From the NCBI GenBank assembly GCA_905160935.1, contig CAJHZI010000192.1, forward strand, positions 891,001-955,000: a stretch of 64,000 nt of DNA, given 5' to 3'. Shown here piece after piece: positions 12,101 to 25,723 of the stretch. The notes below the pieces were generated by a model, which ran no database searches, was not told where the DNA came from, and was given only the letters and a program-made list of their open reading frames with translations. This DNA is from Enchytraeus crypticus. Lineage: Eukaryota; Annelida; Clitellata; Enchytraeida; Enchytraeidae. The translations under genes and the position numbers were made by a program. Each line of letters begins with the position of its first letter. Within the stretch, counting starts at the first letter, position 1.

Positions 12101-15100
12101 AATTGAAAATATGAAGACCATAACATTCATTAGTTCACTTTAATGAAAAATCTATAATGTTAATTATTTGCAAAAATCTTTTAGTTTACGTAAGAAAATG
12201 TAGCGAAAAACAGCAAGAAACTATTTTTAAATAATCCAGAGCATAAATTATAATAATGTCAAGTCTCGGGTTATGATTGGCCTTAGAGGATGAGAAATAT
12301 TTAATGCATGTGCAGCAGATGGACCGACTGTAAAAAAACAATGCTAGAGCGGTCTAAGCTTTCGGTTTAGATTTCAATAATACGATAAATTGTCTATATC
12401 TAATAATTATGAGTGTCCATAAGAAAATAAACCATTTTAACAATAATAAACCTCAGCCCAAGCTCGAATTCCATTAACATTCCACGATGAAAACTTCATA
12501 TTCCACTTCTTTCCATCCTTGGTAGTTTTGTCGGAGGTAAAGCTCATTCCACTAACATCAGGAATGTGCTCTCTGGTACTGGCCTTCTTCTTTAACTGAA
12601 AATAGTACAAACAAAGTAGCAATTACGTAAGTAGTACGCTTCAGCAAAATTCTGCACAAGTGAACATTCTTATTACATCTCAGCTTAGTTTCATGAACAG
12701 AAGAGAAAAATAGCCTAATCAGCAAATGCTTCAGTAATATTTTTAATATTACTGAAGTATTAGCTGGCTATTAATTTAAAAATAAATTATGGGCAATTTT
12801 ACAGTACTTCGGTATAGGTTGCCAAATACTAGTCATGGAAAGAGTCTTTATTGCCGTGATAACTTAATATTAACTTTTTCTATTTTATGAACCATTTTCG
12901 ACTCATAACTTTAAGTTGAGTCGGGTAACGTTATTTCTCCAAGAACTCTAAGCCTTTGTGCTCTGCCATTGGCTAGCGCCACCTGGGCAGTTAAATCATA
13001 GCGCCAAGCGACAAGCTTATTTCGTTGACACACACCTAATTTCAAACACACCTCTCGCAATGGAGGCGACAGAGGCGTAACCAGTAGAATTTGAGAAGAT
13101 ACTTCAGCCGAAAAATCGGAGGAGTTTATCAGGTCTAAATATGTTCATAAAATACAAAAGTGACAATCCCTTCGATAAATCCGTCGATAGCTATCTATTG
13201 GGCTACCGTAAAATAGGCAATAAGATACTTTAATCAATATACGTTTGAAGGAAACAAATCTTGCATAATCATTATAGTATTAGTTCCTACTTTATAGTTT
13301 AAAGTATTACCTGCTATTCCTATATAGCTCAATATGCAATATAAATGAATAAAAAAATATTATTGCATGCATAATTTTACACTAAAACTATAGGTGCCAA
13401 AATTTTTTAAATTTCACGAACCGGTGCTTTTTGAACCTTCTTCTTGGCAACAGCGACGTCCGCAGCAGATGAATTCTAAAAAATATTTAAAAGTGTTTAG
13501 ATTTCCCTTAAATGCTCTGGGATAAACCTTTCTATGCCGCCACAGTTTTTTTTTAATCTGACTATTTTTTATTTACCCACATATTAACTACAAATGTTCA
13601 CACAATATTTTACGCTATATTAACATATTCGTACAATAATTCAAAATTTTAAAAAGTATTTTCAAGCTTTAAATATCCATTATTTATACTCATAGCACAA
13701 ATGAATAAATGATAAGATTATCTAAAAGTAACAGCGACAGAAACAATCACCAAAAAGACAATCCCAATCAAATTCTAAGCAATACGGATGGCTAGTTAAG
13801 TAAAAATGCAAAACAACTTAGTTGAAGATATGCGACACATTGTCACTTAATGTAAGTTTAAATAAATCTTTTATATTATATTATCTTAGATCAAGATCTT
13901 TGTCTGAGAGCGATTAAGCACCCATTGTTTCAATGCGAGCAATGAAATGCAACATCGAACCTCTGCTACAGCTTTCTTAGTCTTTTTAACTTCAGTCTCC
14001 TTCTTCTCTTCCTCTTTTGCAGGCTCCTGCAGAAAACAAACCTCCAGTATTCAATATAAAAATTTGTGCTTTAAATAATTTGATACCACATACTGTTACT
14101 TTGATACTGAGTGGGTTTGGTCATTTATGTCCAAACCCACTGAAATTAATTACGATTCAATTAATTATCTTAAAAAAATTAAGCTTCAAGGCAAGAATGC
14201 CTCATTACATCTCAGTTTTCTAACTCAATATCAAAGAGAATAATAATAATAATAGTAATAATAATAATAGTAATAATAATAAGAGAATATTATTCTAATA
14301 AGAGAAAAATATTTACCAAACAGTTGCAAATGGCATATGGTGGCACTGACACATAAACATGTTAAAATATTGTCTTATAAATGTCTTCTAAAATATAACA
14401 ACAAGAATAAGTATTGCTAGATGATTTAAAGTTCCATTCATATGTAGACATGAAGAGAAAAACAGAAGGCTGAGAAGAGTGGAGGCGTTATATATCAAGG
14501 ACCAGCCAGAAGGCAGCGCACTGAGAGAGAGAAATGTCTTAAGATTTCAAGAGCATAAATGCTCTCTCCGATGGTCAAGTTCCAGTGCATGAGCCTGCGT
14601 GTGCTTTGTATTTACTATTTCACTTTGCCTATATTATAATACTACATTTTTGAAATACCATTTCAATTACACTTTCCCCATCCTACAAATTCAGAGATTT
14701 TACTCTAAAGTTAATTGACCAGGGAATAAAACAAGAGTTCAGTACATTCAAGGACCTGTCGTTTAAAATTGCACGACAATAGCGCATATATCGAGCCAAA
14801 ATAGTAAAACATTCAAAAAAATTTAGATCTCTAGACATTAAAATTAGAATCTGGGAAATCCCATTTCACAGATCTAAAATAAAGGAAAGAAATTATGCAG
14901 AAATTGCACAGAGTGATGCTATTTGGGGCTGGATTTACACATTGATAGATTACGTGAATTATAATTGTTAAGCTTGAGTTAAAATCTCTGGACAGTCAAA
15001 AGTAAATACACCATTGGGTGTTGGATGGTTATTCTTAAATCTATGATTGCAGCAGTGAGCTTTCGAAAGATACTACTAGTACTCATGAAAAGGAAGAGAT

Positions 15101-15554
15101 AACGCAAACTACAAAAGCAGCAAACATATAAGATATAACGCTAACAAAATTAAATAATACAGAATAAAGGAATAAGAATAAAGCAGCAACTATACCGATC
15201 AAATCTTTAACATGTGCACTGTGTCATGTTCGATTAAAAATAAATAAGAAATATGATGACTATTATTCTAACCGTCTTGGACTTCTTAGCCGCCCTGACA
15301 TCCCCATTGGTGTTAACCTAAAATACAAGATATATAGAAGCTTAGCATGAGAAGAATTGCATAAGTAAGGAAAATTTATAAACTTACAGAACATTATAAA
15401 ATAAAGAACTAAATTTTAACAAATATTTTGTATAGTGTAATGATCTTTGACAAAATTAAACCTTTAACAAAAACTACATTTTTCAGGTAACTGCGATAAC
15501 AAGTTTTCAATAACAGTACAGTTCGTAAATAAAACTAACCTTTCGTTTAGGCAT
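9172..15554 (-). CDS. APEX1: Apurinic/apyrimidinic endonuclease 1 (exonuclease III family), 10 exons, complete
   Basis: Exons in coding order: 15540-15554, 15273-15317, 13961-14026, 13422-13475, 12452-12595, 11821-12019, 11342-11413, 10683-10829, 9725-9905, 9172-9289. They total 1041 nt, giving 346 aa (human APEX1 is 318). All junctions are GT-AG and phase-consistent. The enzyme cuts DNA 5' of abasic sites in base excision repair, in the nucleus. Family catalytic motifs are all visible: [11 protein letters not shown] (Asn68 equivalent), CLQETKCDE (Glu96), YVPNSGRG (Tyr171), CGDLNVSH (Asp210/Asn212), WRLDYFVLS (Asp283) and GSDHCPVT (Asp308/His309). The N-terminus (MPKRK...) is a long Lys/Glu-rich tail of roughly 100 residues, consistent with a nuclear-localisation extension. 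The human redox Cys65 position is Ser (KFSSWN instead of KICSWN); the Cys93 equivalent (FCLQETK) is kept. Stop TAA at 9172-9174. Confidence 0.95.
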
Positions 15555-17350
15555 GGTGTAAGTTGTCAGGATTTCACCGATCAAGCTCGAGCACTTACGG
15601 CTAGCAAACGAATGACACAACCGATGCAGTACCGCCAGACTTTAATATTTAGTATTAGTAACGTTCTGTTCGAGGATATTATTAGTGTCAATATTTGATC
15701 AGTTGTTTTATCTTACAAATAGAAATAAAACTATTTTACTGACAGAGCGAAAAAACAAAACATAACCATTCCCGCACTGAATGGAAATAACTTTTAGCTA
15801 TCGATGGCAAGTTTCAAAGTCGTGAAAAGATCACAAATTTGAAACATAACATTAGAATAGACTTAAAATAAATGTTATTAAAGGATTATCAAATTCACAA
15901 TGAGTTCGACTATCAGTGAATCTAAAGCATGAATGTTTATGCATTTAATTAAATTGAAAAAGTGCTAACCACAATTGACATAACACTACAGGCAGCACTT
16001 TATTATATAAATATTGCTTACTAATTGTAAAAAAATTTGCAATTATGAAAATGTTCGCAATGGCTTATGCTTGCTATATTTATACTATAGTTTTTATTAA
16101 AAATTTAAAAAATGTATTATTAAGATGAACCTCAGTACAGATAATAATTTAATTCCAATGCAACAAAACAATAGTTGTTTTTGACAATATTCTAGTTCTA
16201 ATGGACAAGACAATTTGTTATTTAGCCTAATATCGCTAATGAAGTTTTAATTCTTGAAATAGTAAAAATTGTTTTACCAGTAAATTCAAATAGTATGATT
16301 TCTTTTAGTTTAGTTGAGTTAGGCGATGATCGTTAAGATTGCACAGTAGAATGTTGATCGCAATTAAGTTCACTGCAGAAGCAAACCTGTCTGAATGCTG
16401 AAAAAACTTTCAGAATTAAAACTGCTATAAATCAACAAGAAATACAGAACGCTCCATGTAGCTTATCCCTAAATAGGAAAACGTTAATTGCTTCACTTAG
16501 CTGCATTTAACTGAACCATTGCTCAGTTCACTTAACTCTTCTAAAATTACGTAACTGGTACAAAATTTAAGATAGACCGAAATTAGTTTAAATCTTCCAT
16601 TTTATATAATTTTAACTTTTAATTTATTCTTTAAAACTATTGGTGGATGGTGAATTTACTGCCTTGTCCTCTGCCTGCAAAAAATTCGATAAATCTACAA
16701 CCCAATATAAAAAGAAAAATTTTGCCAATGTCTGTCCTCACTCTAGTCTTAATAATATAGCCATGTTCTCTCAAGCTAATCTACTGGTGAGGAAAATGCA
16801 AAAATTCTTAGGATCTAAATCTCAGATGTTGTAAATATATACATTTCTCTCCTCTGATTCTCTTGTTTTCCGAAAATGATAAGATGTCAATTCTATCACT
16901 TGTTGTGCTGTTCAAAACTCTTAATCTATTGCTTTTTTATTTTGCACTTCTACTGAAATATTAAAAAACTTTGAATCTGCAAATGAAACTTGATTAGGTA
17001 TACGCAATAAACACAGTGGTTATTGTACAACCTATTTTGCATGTGCATTAGTGTTATTTATATAGAAAATCGTTTAGGAATTTCATATTATTGGACTTTC
17101 ATAGCGACATGTATACAAAACCTAGGTTTCCAGTTGATTAAAAGATGAAATGGTAGCGGACTGATTGATTTGTAAATTGTAATGCTAACGTGATAATTAA
17201 CTTCATTTTTAATCCAGTAAAATTAATTTATACTAATTTTGATTGGTCACAGAGTAAATATTGATAATGCTGTTTATTAAATAGAAATGCTATTAATGGC
17301 ATTGTCTTTCACGTTTTTTTCAATATTATGGATCCGCCTTTCTGACTAAA
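15555..17350. promoter_or_regulatory. Divergent intergenic region between APEX1 (-) and the RhoGAP gene (+)
   Basis: The start codons of two opposite-strand genes lie 1.8 kb apart, so this interval should hold the APEX1 promoter and perhaps 5' sequence of the RhoGAP gene. The sequence is AT-rich with no CpG island. No TATA box or initiator could be assigned with confidence. The small ORF at 16640-16834 has no recognisable content. Confidence 0.4.
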
Positions 17351-20300
17351 ATGGCCTTAGCTTCAAGCCCAGGAGGAAGACTTGACAGACCTAGAACTGC
17401 CGGTAGTGATCGTATTCGTCTTAAAAATCCTTATGTGTGAGTATTAGTTTTGTTATTTAAAATAAAATATAATGCTGAACATATTGGCATGTGTTTGTTA
17501 GTTATTGAATACATAGCTATTACTGTTGAACACATAGTTAACTAATAGAATGTCTCAATAGCGTAGGGGTAACGTCATGAAGTGTTAAATGACAGATGCT
17601 GAGGTGAATTAAACCCTCATGGGTTCTAATCCCAGCCGCGCTAATCTGAGAGCAAAATCTCGAACATTCAGTGGACTGGTTATATGGAAAATGGACTATA
17701 TTGCCTGACGGTTTAAACATGTGGTATTAAAAAAAAGTGATGGATATAAACTTAGTTGATCATTTTACTATAATGCATGTTTAACTGTTTATATATTTCA
17801 TTTGAGTTAAAATGCTTGTTTTAAGCTATTTTTTGAAAATACATATTTTTGCAATTTATTATATGGAAATTTGTAAAGAATTTTTATGATAACTTTATAT
17901 TGAATTTAATATTGTACAATATGTGTTAATTATTATCATCCTATCATCGGAAGAAATTACTAAAATGTTAAAAATGTTTATTTGCCAGTATATTGTTTAG
18001 CTATGGCCAATGACAAAATTTTGTAACTAATTTAAAGAGATAATTGAAGGAAAATAGAGGGAAGAAGGTTATGAGAAGATCTAGACTGGGATACTGGAGG
18101 ATTTGGTAATTTATTCGTTTTGTGCTATGAAGAGGATAGAAATATGTAGATGGGTTATGTGCCAGGTACCTGCTAGTTTACAGTACCCTGAAAGAGAGCT
18201 TAATTGTAGCATTCGTTAATGTTTTTGCAGCGTGAGATTTGGAGTGCCTGTGGAACAAATTCTATATAATGGAGAGCTGCCTCGACAACTCATAGTTAGT
18301 AGTACATATTGAACTATACATGTATATGGGTTCTGATTTTAATCTAACCTAGTGTAATTTCTCTGTAGTTTCTCAAATAGATCTACTTCTCTTATATAAT
18401 TTATTTCTCTAAGTAGTTGATGCAGTGTGTTTAATCATTGGGTTATGCTCATGTTTTCATTGCCGATTATCAGATTATTAGTTAATTAATGTTTTTGCTC
18501 TTACTCAGATTTGTTCGTATATAGGTATATTTGTGTGCTGTCGTAAGACTAATTAGACTTTTTGCTAGCTGCCGTATGCATTAACTGTCAGATAAACGTT
18601 GCATGTATTGGCACTCGATTGTGAGTTTCCTAATATGCTTGTTCTGGCCAGTGTTACAAGAAATTCTATAGTCAAAGCTGATTAATATAGGACATCCATT
18701 TGCAGATGATACACATTTGACCTGTTGTTTGAAGGATTTGCTGGTATACATCGCGCGGGACGGCGTTACAACGACAGATTTATTCAGGCGTCACGGCAAT
18801 GCAAATGATGTGCGACAGATCATATTTGAGATGACGCAGGGAAGAATTATCAGTTTCTCTAAATACACATTCTACACGCTAGCTACCGTTGTAAAGGTAT
18901 CCTCAAATGTGGCTCTTTCCTTCTATTTTTATAAATTATAATTTTTCTATAAAATTCTATGTATAATTTTGTATTTATGCAATATCTCTCTGCCTGCTTG
19001 TCTAACATTTAGAGGTGAAACACATAAACAAGCGGATCAAAATTTTTCTATATTCTGTGTAAACAACCAGCATTTGCTACATATTTTAAAGGCAAGCTTA
19101 TTTCATGCATCAGGATGTTCTAATTGCAGGTCTTAGTTGCTCTTGTTGATGGATTAATATTATGTTAGATCTCGCTTTCGGATTGGTTGTAAAGTGGATA
19201 CGAATACTCAACCGTGAACTCTCTGAATTAAGTCTAAAGTCTAAAGTTCTAAGGGTTGTCTAATTTACTGCAGCTGCTTATTGTGCTTAAGATCTCTGAG
19301 GTTGATTTCTAAAGAGGTCAACAAATTTTCAATGATCAATTGATGAATTTTTTTTGTTAAATTTTCAGATATTTCTATTAAAAATACCGGAAGGTTTGTT
19401 TGGACGGAATGTAGAGGAAGAACTCTTGCAGGTAGTTGATTTGACGAGCAGAATGCAACAGTATACTGCCATACGAAGGTATCTATATTTCTATTGTGTA
19501 GATTTCTTTGACTCTGAGACAAATCTAAGCCAGGAAGCAAAAATAAGGTCCAAAACGGTGCAATTTTCAAAGTCCAAAAATCAATCCAAAAGTAAAGGAA
19601 ATTATAGAAAAGGAGGCTTGCGTGAAAAGCTAATGAACATGGTCGATTGATCGGTTATAGCTGACCTAACTCGTTGGTATTAGTCTACTGGGAATCACAA
19701 TATGGCCATGTCTATTGCCAAATAGCTTTCTATATCAAGTATAATGTTGCATTTCAATGCTCTAATTCATGAATAGAAAGCTTAAACTTAGGTATGACTT
19801 GCTGTAATTATTTCTAATTTTATGTTCCAAATATTTTGATACACATGAGATATTATACAATGTTTGCATTGCTTGACAAAATTGTTAGATTGATCGATAA
19901 TTAATATTAACTGTTTGTTTGTTTTAGTGCAATTTCAAGATTATCTCTCTGTCGTCAACGGTTGCTCACTATGCTACTCGGCATTTGGTTCAGAATCGCT
20001 AGTCATTCTGAGTACAACGCAATGTCCTCAGAAGCCGTGGCCAACAGTGTTGCCATGTGTCTATTCAGAAATGTTCCCCTTACTGCTGATGTTATTCAGC
20101 GACCTGGCAGCGCTGGATACACAGGCAGGAATATCTCCAGTACTGCCATACAAATGCTGCAGATTCTGATCGATGATTTCTGTGTAATCGAGATGCTGGG
20201 CCGAAGTAACGTAAGATATTTTGCTGACGTCACGGTGAGGCGAGCATCGGAGCAAAGAGGTTCGTGGCATATGTTTGTTATTAGTGATGTGTGCTGTCGG

Positions 20301-22272
20301 GACGTCCCTGACATCATCCCTGGATGAGGAAACGGACGTTAAACCTTTATTATTATTGTTATTGTTATTGCATGAGTAGTATGATTGTTGAGATCCTGTG
20401 TATGATGCTTATCATTGCTGAGTTATTATTTAGATTATTATTATAATTAGTTTTATGATTATTTAGATTTGTTCACTGTGTCTTGTTTAAATTAAACACA
20501 CTTTATCTGAATTAAATGAGAAAAGAAAACATGCCATTTTTTGTGAAGTTTCTTAATGCGTTGTATTATATTGTACATTGTATGGACTGTGGAATGAAAT
20601 GAAATGAATTTGTTTCTTCTAGTCAATTGAAATGGCACTACTGTGCCGTCGTAGCACTCAGCCAAAAACTGCAGATATTATTCAGGCATACTAGCACTGA
20701 TATAAGTCAGATTAAATTAATATTCCTTCCAATGTCTAAACTTATAATTATTAATAATAACATTTAGTTAACGAATGAAAGTCTCAAATAGGGGATTGAC
20801 TGATGACATGATGTAGGACAGAGAGGATTTGAGACAGTCTATTTGTATCCTGACCCTAGTTAATTTGGGATTCAAGGGAAGATGATGATGAAGATGATGA
20901 TGATGATAATAGCATATAGTTATTAATAATAACACTTATTAACGCTATAAATAATTTAATTACCTGTGTAGTTCTTGATCTCTATTGTATTGGTTCTTGA
21001 TCTTATCTCTATTTAATCTCTGTTGTATTTGATTGTTGTTACAGTTACAGTGAGTGAGACAGGGGATTCCGGGATGACTCGTCGTACGGTGGCGACGTGT
21101 AACGGCGGAGCTGGCTCGGAGGATCTGATGAGCACAAGCATTGAGATCAGGCTGACTGACAGCTCTCCCACTGGTCAGGCGCCTGACAGTCAGCTTGACA
21201 GTCAGGATCCTGACAGCCAGACCTGGGAAGTGGAGCGGCTCTGTTCTACTGCGTCTGCGCCTGAAGTCAATCATGTACGTGATGATACTGATGATATTTG
21301 AATAAGGATTTAGCGGATAGAGGATGTTTGAATAAGAATTTATATGATTGAGGATGTTTGAATAAGGATTTATCTGATAGAGGATGTTTGAGTAAAGATT
21401 TTGATGGCCTAGAATTTTATGGACTGAGAGATGAACCCTTGATGTTTCTTTCCTATGCAGAATCGTCGTATAATTCACATTAATTGATTGATTTATAGAC
21501 GTAGAATGTACTTATTCTTTTCTCCAGTGTGTTATGGCCATTCTAGTTTTAAATGGTTATAGCTCAACACACTTTTTAATTGTTGCAGTTTCTGTAATCT
21601 AACACTACATGGTTTTTTTAAGTTGACAAAAACTACAGTCAGACATTAGCTATAAATGGAAACAGATATTTCTAGTTAAACTGTTAGTAGTAGAATTATA
21701 AGTCTAAAGCCTCGTTTAACGTCCGTTTCCTGTTCCAAGGGACGTCAGTAAGTGGGTGAGCCCTGGATTGTACTACTACAACTGAGTCTACTCTGAAATA
21801 AAGAGACGCCTTTAGACAATTAGCTACCTACTACCGGTCAAATCTATTTATTTAGTCATTATATTTTGGTGTACTTATCAAAATAGTAATAAATAAATAA
21901 TATAATAATAATAAAATAAATAATAATAAATAAATATTTATCAAATAGATTGGTAGAAGCCCATGTCACTTGCCGCAGCCTTCCAGCGTCCAACCAACCA
22001 GCCTGTACAGCGTGCGACAGAGGCAGCTCATTAGAATGCACAAGAGATCCTCCTGGTTTCTTGAACCCACCACAACGCACAATACCGGCGAGGATATCAT
22101 GTCGCGCAGCTTTGAAATACGGCGCGCTAATCTTGGTGTAGACTCTCCGGCCAGAACGTCTTCCAACAGATCCTCGTTTTCGTCGGCCATGGCAGCGGTG
22201 TACACCGATCAGCTGAATCAGATTTCATCGTGTGGATTGAATTATGCTCAAGATATTAAAAGCTATAATTAG
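17351..22272 (+). CDS. RhoGAP-domain protein, ARHGAP20/TAGAP-like, 7 exons
   Basis: Exons: 17351-17436, 18231-18294, 18735-18896, 19369-19478, 19928-20205, 21045-21274, 21979-22272; 1224 nt, about 407 aa. The RhoGAP domain (about residues 30-205) stimulates GTP hydrolysis by Rho-family GTPases. Visible motifs: RFGVPVEQILYNGELPRQLI matches the FGVPL-x-x-L...LP start typical of the ARHGAP20/TAGAP branch; DLFRRHGN carries the arginine finger; then TLATVVKIFLLKIPEGLFG (usual consensus V-x-K-x-F-L-R-x-L-P), and SHSEYNAMSSEAVANSVAMC for the helix usually reading N-x-M-x-x-x-N-L-A. The C-terminal ~170 residues are polar, Ser/Thr/Asp-rich and unrecognised. ATG 17351 is the only in-frame ATG after an upstream stop at 17294, though an extra 5' exon cannot be excluded. 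The exon 5/6 junction is the weakest: the phase-compatible donor is GTAACG at 20206, while a better GTAAGA five bases later would cause early termination. Confidence 0.78.
17551..17776 (+). mobile_element. SINE family B (tRNA-derived) in RhoGAP intron 1
   Basis: Box A-like TAGCGTAGGGGTAACG and box B-like GGGTTCTAATCCCAGCC are followed by a conserved body (CTCGAACATTCAGTGGACTG, GGTTTAAACATGTGGTATTA) and end GTTGATCATTTTACTATA. Other copies: 23488-23696(-), 45804-46030(+), 53759-54003(+); partial at 11570-11680(-), 27828-27935(-) and about 35797-35840. The head resembles a tRNA but does not fold into a full tRNA by eye. Confidence 0.85.
19530..19590. repeat. CCAAAA-rich dispersed repeat
   Basis: GGTCCAAAACGGTGCAATTT, then TCCAAAAATCAATCC, recurs at 37945-38025 and, in reverse orientation, at about 46150-46260 (GGTTTTGGGACCG). 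Element type unknown. The copy here lies directly after RhoGAP exon 4 and extends its open frame artificially. Confidence 0.65.
20300..20365 (+). repeat. Family F: 3' SINE tail module
   Basis: Consensus GACGTCCCTGACATCATCCC, TGGATGAGGAAACGGACGTT, AAACCTTTATTATTATTGTT. Copies: 5175-5235(+), 7560-7630(+), 51700-51770(+), 21700-21760(-), 41600-41655(-), 59710-59795(- , two nested), 61018-61072(-). It is related to the 3' half of SINE family A. Confidence 0.8.
21302..21395. repeat. 30-bp tandem repeat next to RhoGAP exon 6
   Basis: TTTGAATAAGGATTT then a variable segment then GATAGAGGATG, about three copies with a 30-bp period, starting 28 bp after the exon 6 donor. Confidence 0.85.
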
Positions 22273-22382
22273 CACTTAATCTGCTTACTTCATCTATCTT
22301 ATCACCTTTTAATTCTTTTCTCAGGGCTTCAATGGATTTAAACTGTTTCAATATTATGAGTCGACATGTTTCGAATCATTTT

Positions 22383-22388
22383 AATAAA
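22383..22388 (+). terminator. Candidate polyadenylation signal of the RhoGAP gene
   Basis: AATAAA lies 110 nt downstream of the TAG stop. This is a plausible position for a short 3' UTR. Confidence 0.55.
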
Positions 22389-23166
22389 ACTGTGTATAAT
22401 CAATTACTGTCTCTGATTTGTTCATGAACTTAGCATGTGTAAGTTAGAATTAATATAGAGTAGTAGCTTAGAATTAGAAATAGTATAGAGTAGTTGATTA
22501 GAGTTAAAAATTTAGAACATTGTAACGATATTGAAGAGTACACCGTGTTACAGAATTAATGTGAAATATTGTTGGCGTAAATCAGTGTCTTTATAAAAGC
22601 ACATGTGCATTCGTCTTTAAAAAGACTTTACTAATCAGTTCATATCATAAAATTATCGATTTATAATTACGAGGTAGTATTATTCAGTATTTTGCTGTAT
22701 ATTTTCAATGATTTATTAATTTTCAACAATTTAACTATCATATCTATTATTTTTTGTTGTGTTGCTGAATTTAGAAATTAAATTACTTTTTATATAGGTA
22801 TATGTTCAATAATGTTTAGTGTTCAATACCACGTGATCTTAAACGTAGTCTATTTGTGCTAAAATACACGCGTATTACTCTTTGATAATATCAGCACTTT
22901 TGTTTAATATTTTTATTAACTTATTCTCTTTAGTATTTGCACTTTAATAAAATAGCTTTTTATATAACCAGGCTAACCTGTTTAAATTAATTATAATGTG
23001 TACTGTGTTCATTTTGACTCTGCTTATAATCATTGTGATTATATTAGCATTAACAGTGTTACGTATCGATACCCTTATCAATGTGATTGTGTGTGTATTA
23101 ACCATGAGTGTATTAATACATTCATGTTGATGTTTTTATATATATCTATATAAATATATATATATA

Positions 23167-23198
<32 letters not shown>

Positions 23199-23487
23199 GA
23201 TATATAAATATATCTGTGTGATTGAGACTATAGTTTAATTTTCATAAGGAATATTTTATATTATTATTATTAGTAGACATTTGTGTTAATTTTGATAAAT
23301 TTTTTGTTAATTACATTCACTTCTATTACCCTTTTCACTTTATTTTCATTTAGGATGTGAGTTTTGCAGAAACATTTTCTACGAAAATTAATTGGAATTG
23401 CTTTTAAATGGTTAATTTGTTAATTCGTGATAAAATTATTTTGATGAACTGTACATGTAAAAAAAGTAATCACGCATTAGTGAATAA

Positions 23488-23696
23488 TCAACTATGTTGA
23501 TATCTATCACTTTTTAAAACCACATGTTTAATCCGTTAGGCAATTTAGACCATTTTCCGTATAACCAGTCCAGTGAATGTCCGAGATTTTACTCTCAGAT
23601 CAGCGCGGCTGGGATTCGAACCCACGAGGTTTCAATTCACCTCAGGATTTGTCATTTAAAATTTCATGACGTTACCCCTACGCTATTTAGACATTC
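23488..23696 (-). mobile_element. SINE family B copy, reverse
   Basis: Plus strand reads TTGATATCTATCAC, CCAGTCCAGTGAATGTCCGA, GCTGGGATTCGAACCCACGA and GTTACCCCTACGCTA. It produces a spurious 62-codon frame. Confidence 0.85.
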
Positions 23697-25460
23697 ATAT
23701 ATAATAATATAATATTTTTTATATATGATTGTTAGTACTCAACTTCAATATTCTTTGCTTGTTTTATTATGCTAATGCTCTCCTATGATGTTATATGATA
23801 AATTTACCTATTATATCTACAGTAATGATTTGTGTTTATTACAATTTATCATTTGTGCTATTGTTGTAGTTCAGTTTTAAACAGTCATTGTGGCACAAAA
23901 CTTCCTTTTATGTTTTATAGCCATTGTCAATTGAGCACGAGTTTTTTAAGGTTAGTTACGTGTTTTAAGATACTAACTGCACATGGCTTTCCTATGAATA
24001 ATACTCTAATGACCCACATCATAATTGAATAATTGCACTTTACTATTGCTTGTTTTTGTTAATAAACCTAATATTATTAGTTACGATTGATAAAAGTAGA
24101 GGGAATGCAGTGGTCATATTTAAATTCAATTTCAATAACCTAAAAGAATTTAGTTACTCTTTTTGAGAATTGGCTAACTATATTGCTAACTATAACGATA
24201 TTGCTAACTATGACGATATTGAAATTTAAAAAAAACAATTACAGTTATAATATGCCTAACTTTATTTTGGGATACTTCTGAAAAAAGTGTATAAAGGGAC
24301 AAATCTATAGCTGGACAAAGCTATGACTAATGGTTACATAACTTTTTACATCTATCAGTTAATAGTGATGAAAGTTAGGAGTAAAAGTTAAACTAATTTA
24401 TTTTTTAATGTTTCTACTTTTTGATTAAAGGACTTATGAATGAGTTTTTGTTAAATTTGTATACTACTTATTACTATATTAATTAGAAGAACCTGGTTAT
24501 AGAAAGAAGCCTTAAACGTCGACACTTTATACAAATTTTGAAGTAAAAAAAGTATTAGAGTGTTGGTTAATATTTGAATATAGTAGTATTGCAAAGCTTG
24601 AGACGAGCTTTAACGTGTGTTTCCATCGTTGTTTTTAAGTATTAATTGCCTTGAAAAGAAATAAAGAAAAACATTTTAAAACCTGTTTGATGTGATTTTA
24701 TACATTCCAGCATTTCCTTTGTAAATACTTTAGTTTCTTTCACCTTGATCAATGTTGTGCATTTGTCAATGTGATTTTTCTTTTTTGTTAGTGTAAGACG
24801 ATGGTGTTTTAATATACTCTAATGAAACTGTTAAGATTCTTTTTCTCTTCTTTCAGATCAATGCTGATATACATGTAGTTAAATTGAATTAATTGCGTGA
24901 AAATGTACTTTCACGATTGTATTTGAAGCGATTGTGTTTTACTGTAAATTATATTACAATGAGTTTGAATTATATGGTAATGTTTATGGGTTATGATTTA
25001 CAAGTTACTTTGATAATATCAGATGTTATGGATTAAACCAGTATATTGTGTGATTATGTAATGCTGTTGAGCTCTGTAATCTAAAATTTAGTAAAGTTAA
25101 ATAAGTTTGTGATGATTGACCCCTGAGATCTAGTAATACATTTGCATTACGCCGTTTTGATTTGTTGCATATTTCAGTACACTCGACATATATCTTAAAT
25201 GCATCTTCAAGATCCTAACGTTCAATTAGAAAGTTATATCTGTCTAAACATTGCTCTCCCAATGTTGTATTTTCGTATTGATCTTCCAATATTGTATTTT
25301 AGTAGTACATGGTTACTGAAATATCTATTGTTAAAACTCGTAATTATTGTTGTTTTCTTCTGCACTGTGTTTAACGAATATAACTACTATTCGATTATTA
25401 GATTTTCTGTGTCAAATTATATATATATTCATATATATATAGGTATATATATGTATGTTT

Positions 25461-25524
<64 letters not shown>

Positions 25525-25675
25525 TTCTTTGACGGTCTTGTGTGTATATCATTGTACGTTTTGAGTATGTTTTGAAAATGAATTATAAGGTGATAGTTAG
25601 CTAAAACAATTTGTAACATTCTAAGTCTAATAAAACTTCAGAATTGACATCTTAAATAAAAATTTGTATATACAG

Positions 25676-25723
<48 letters not shown>

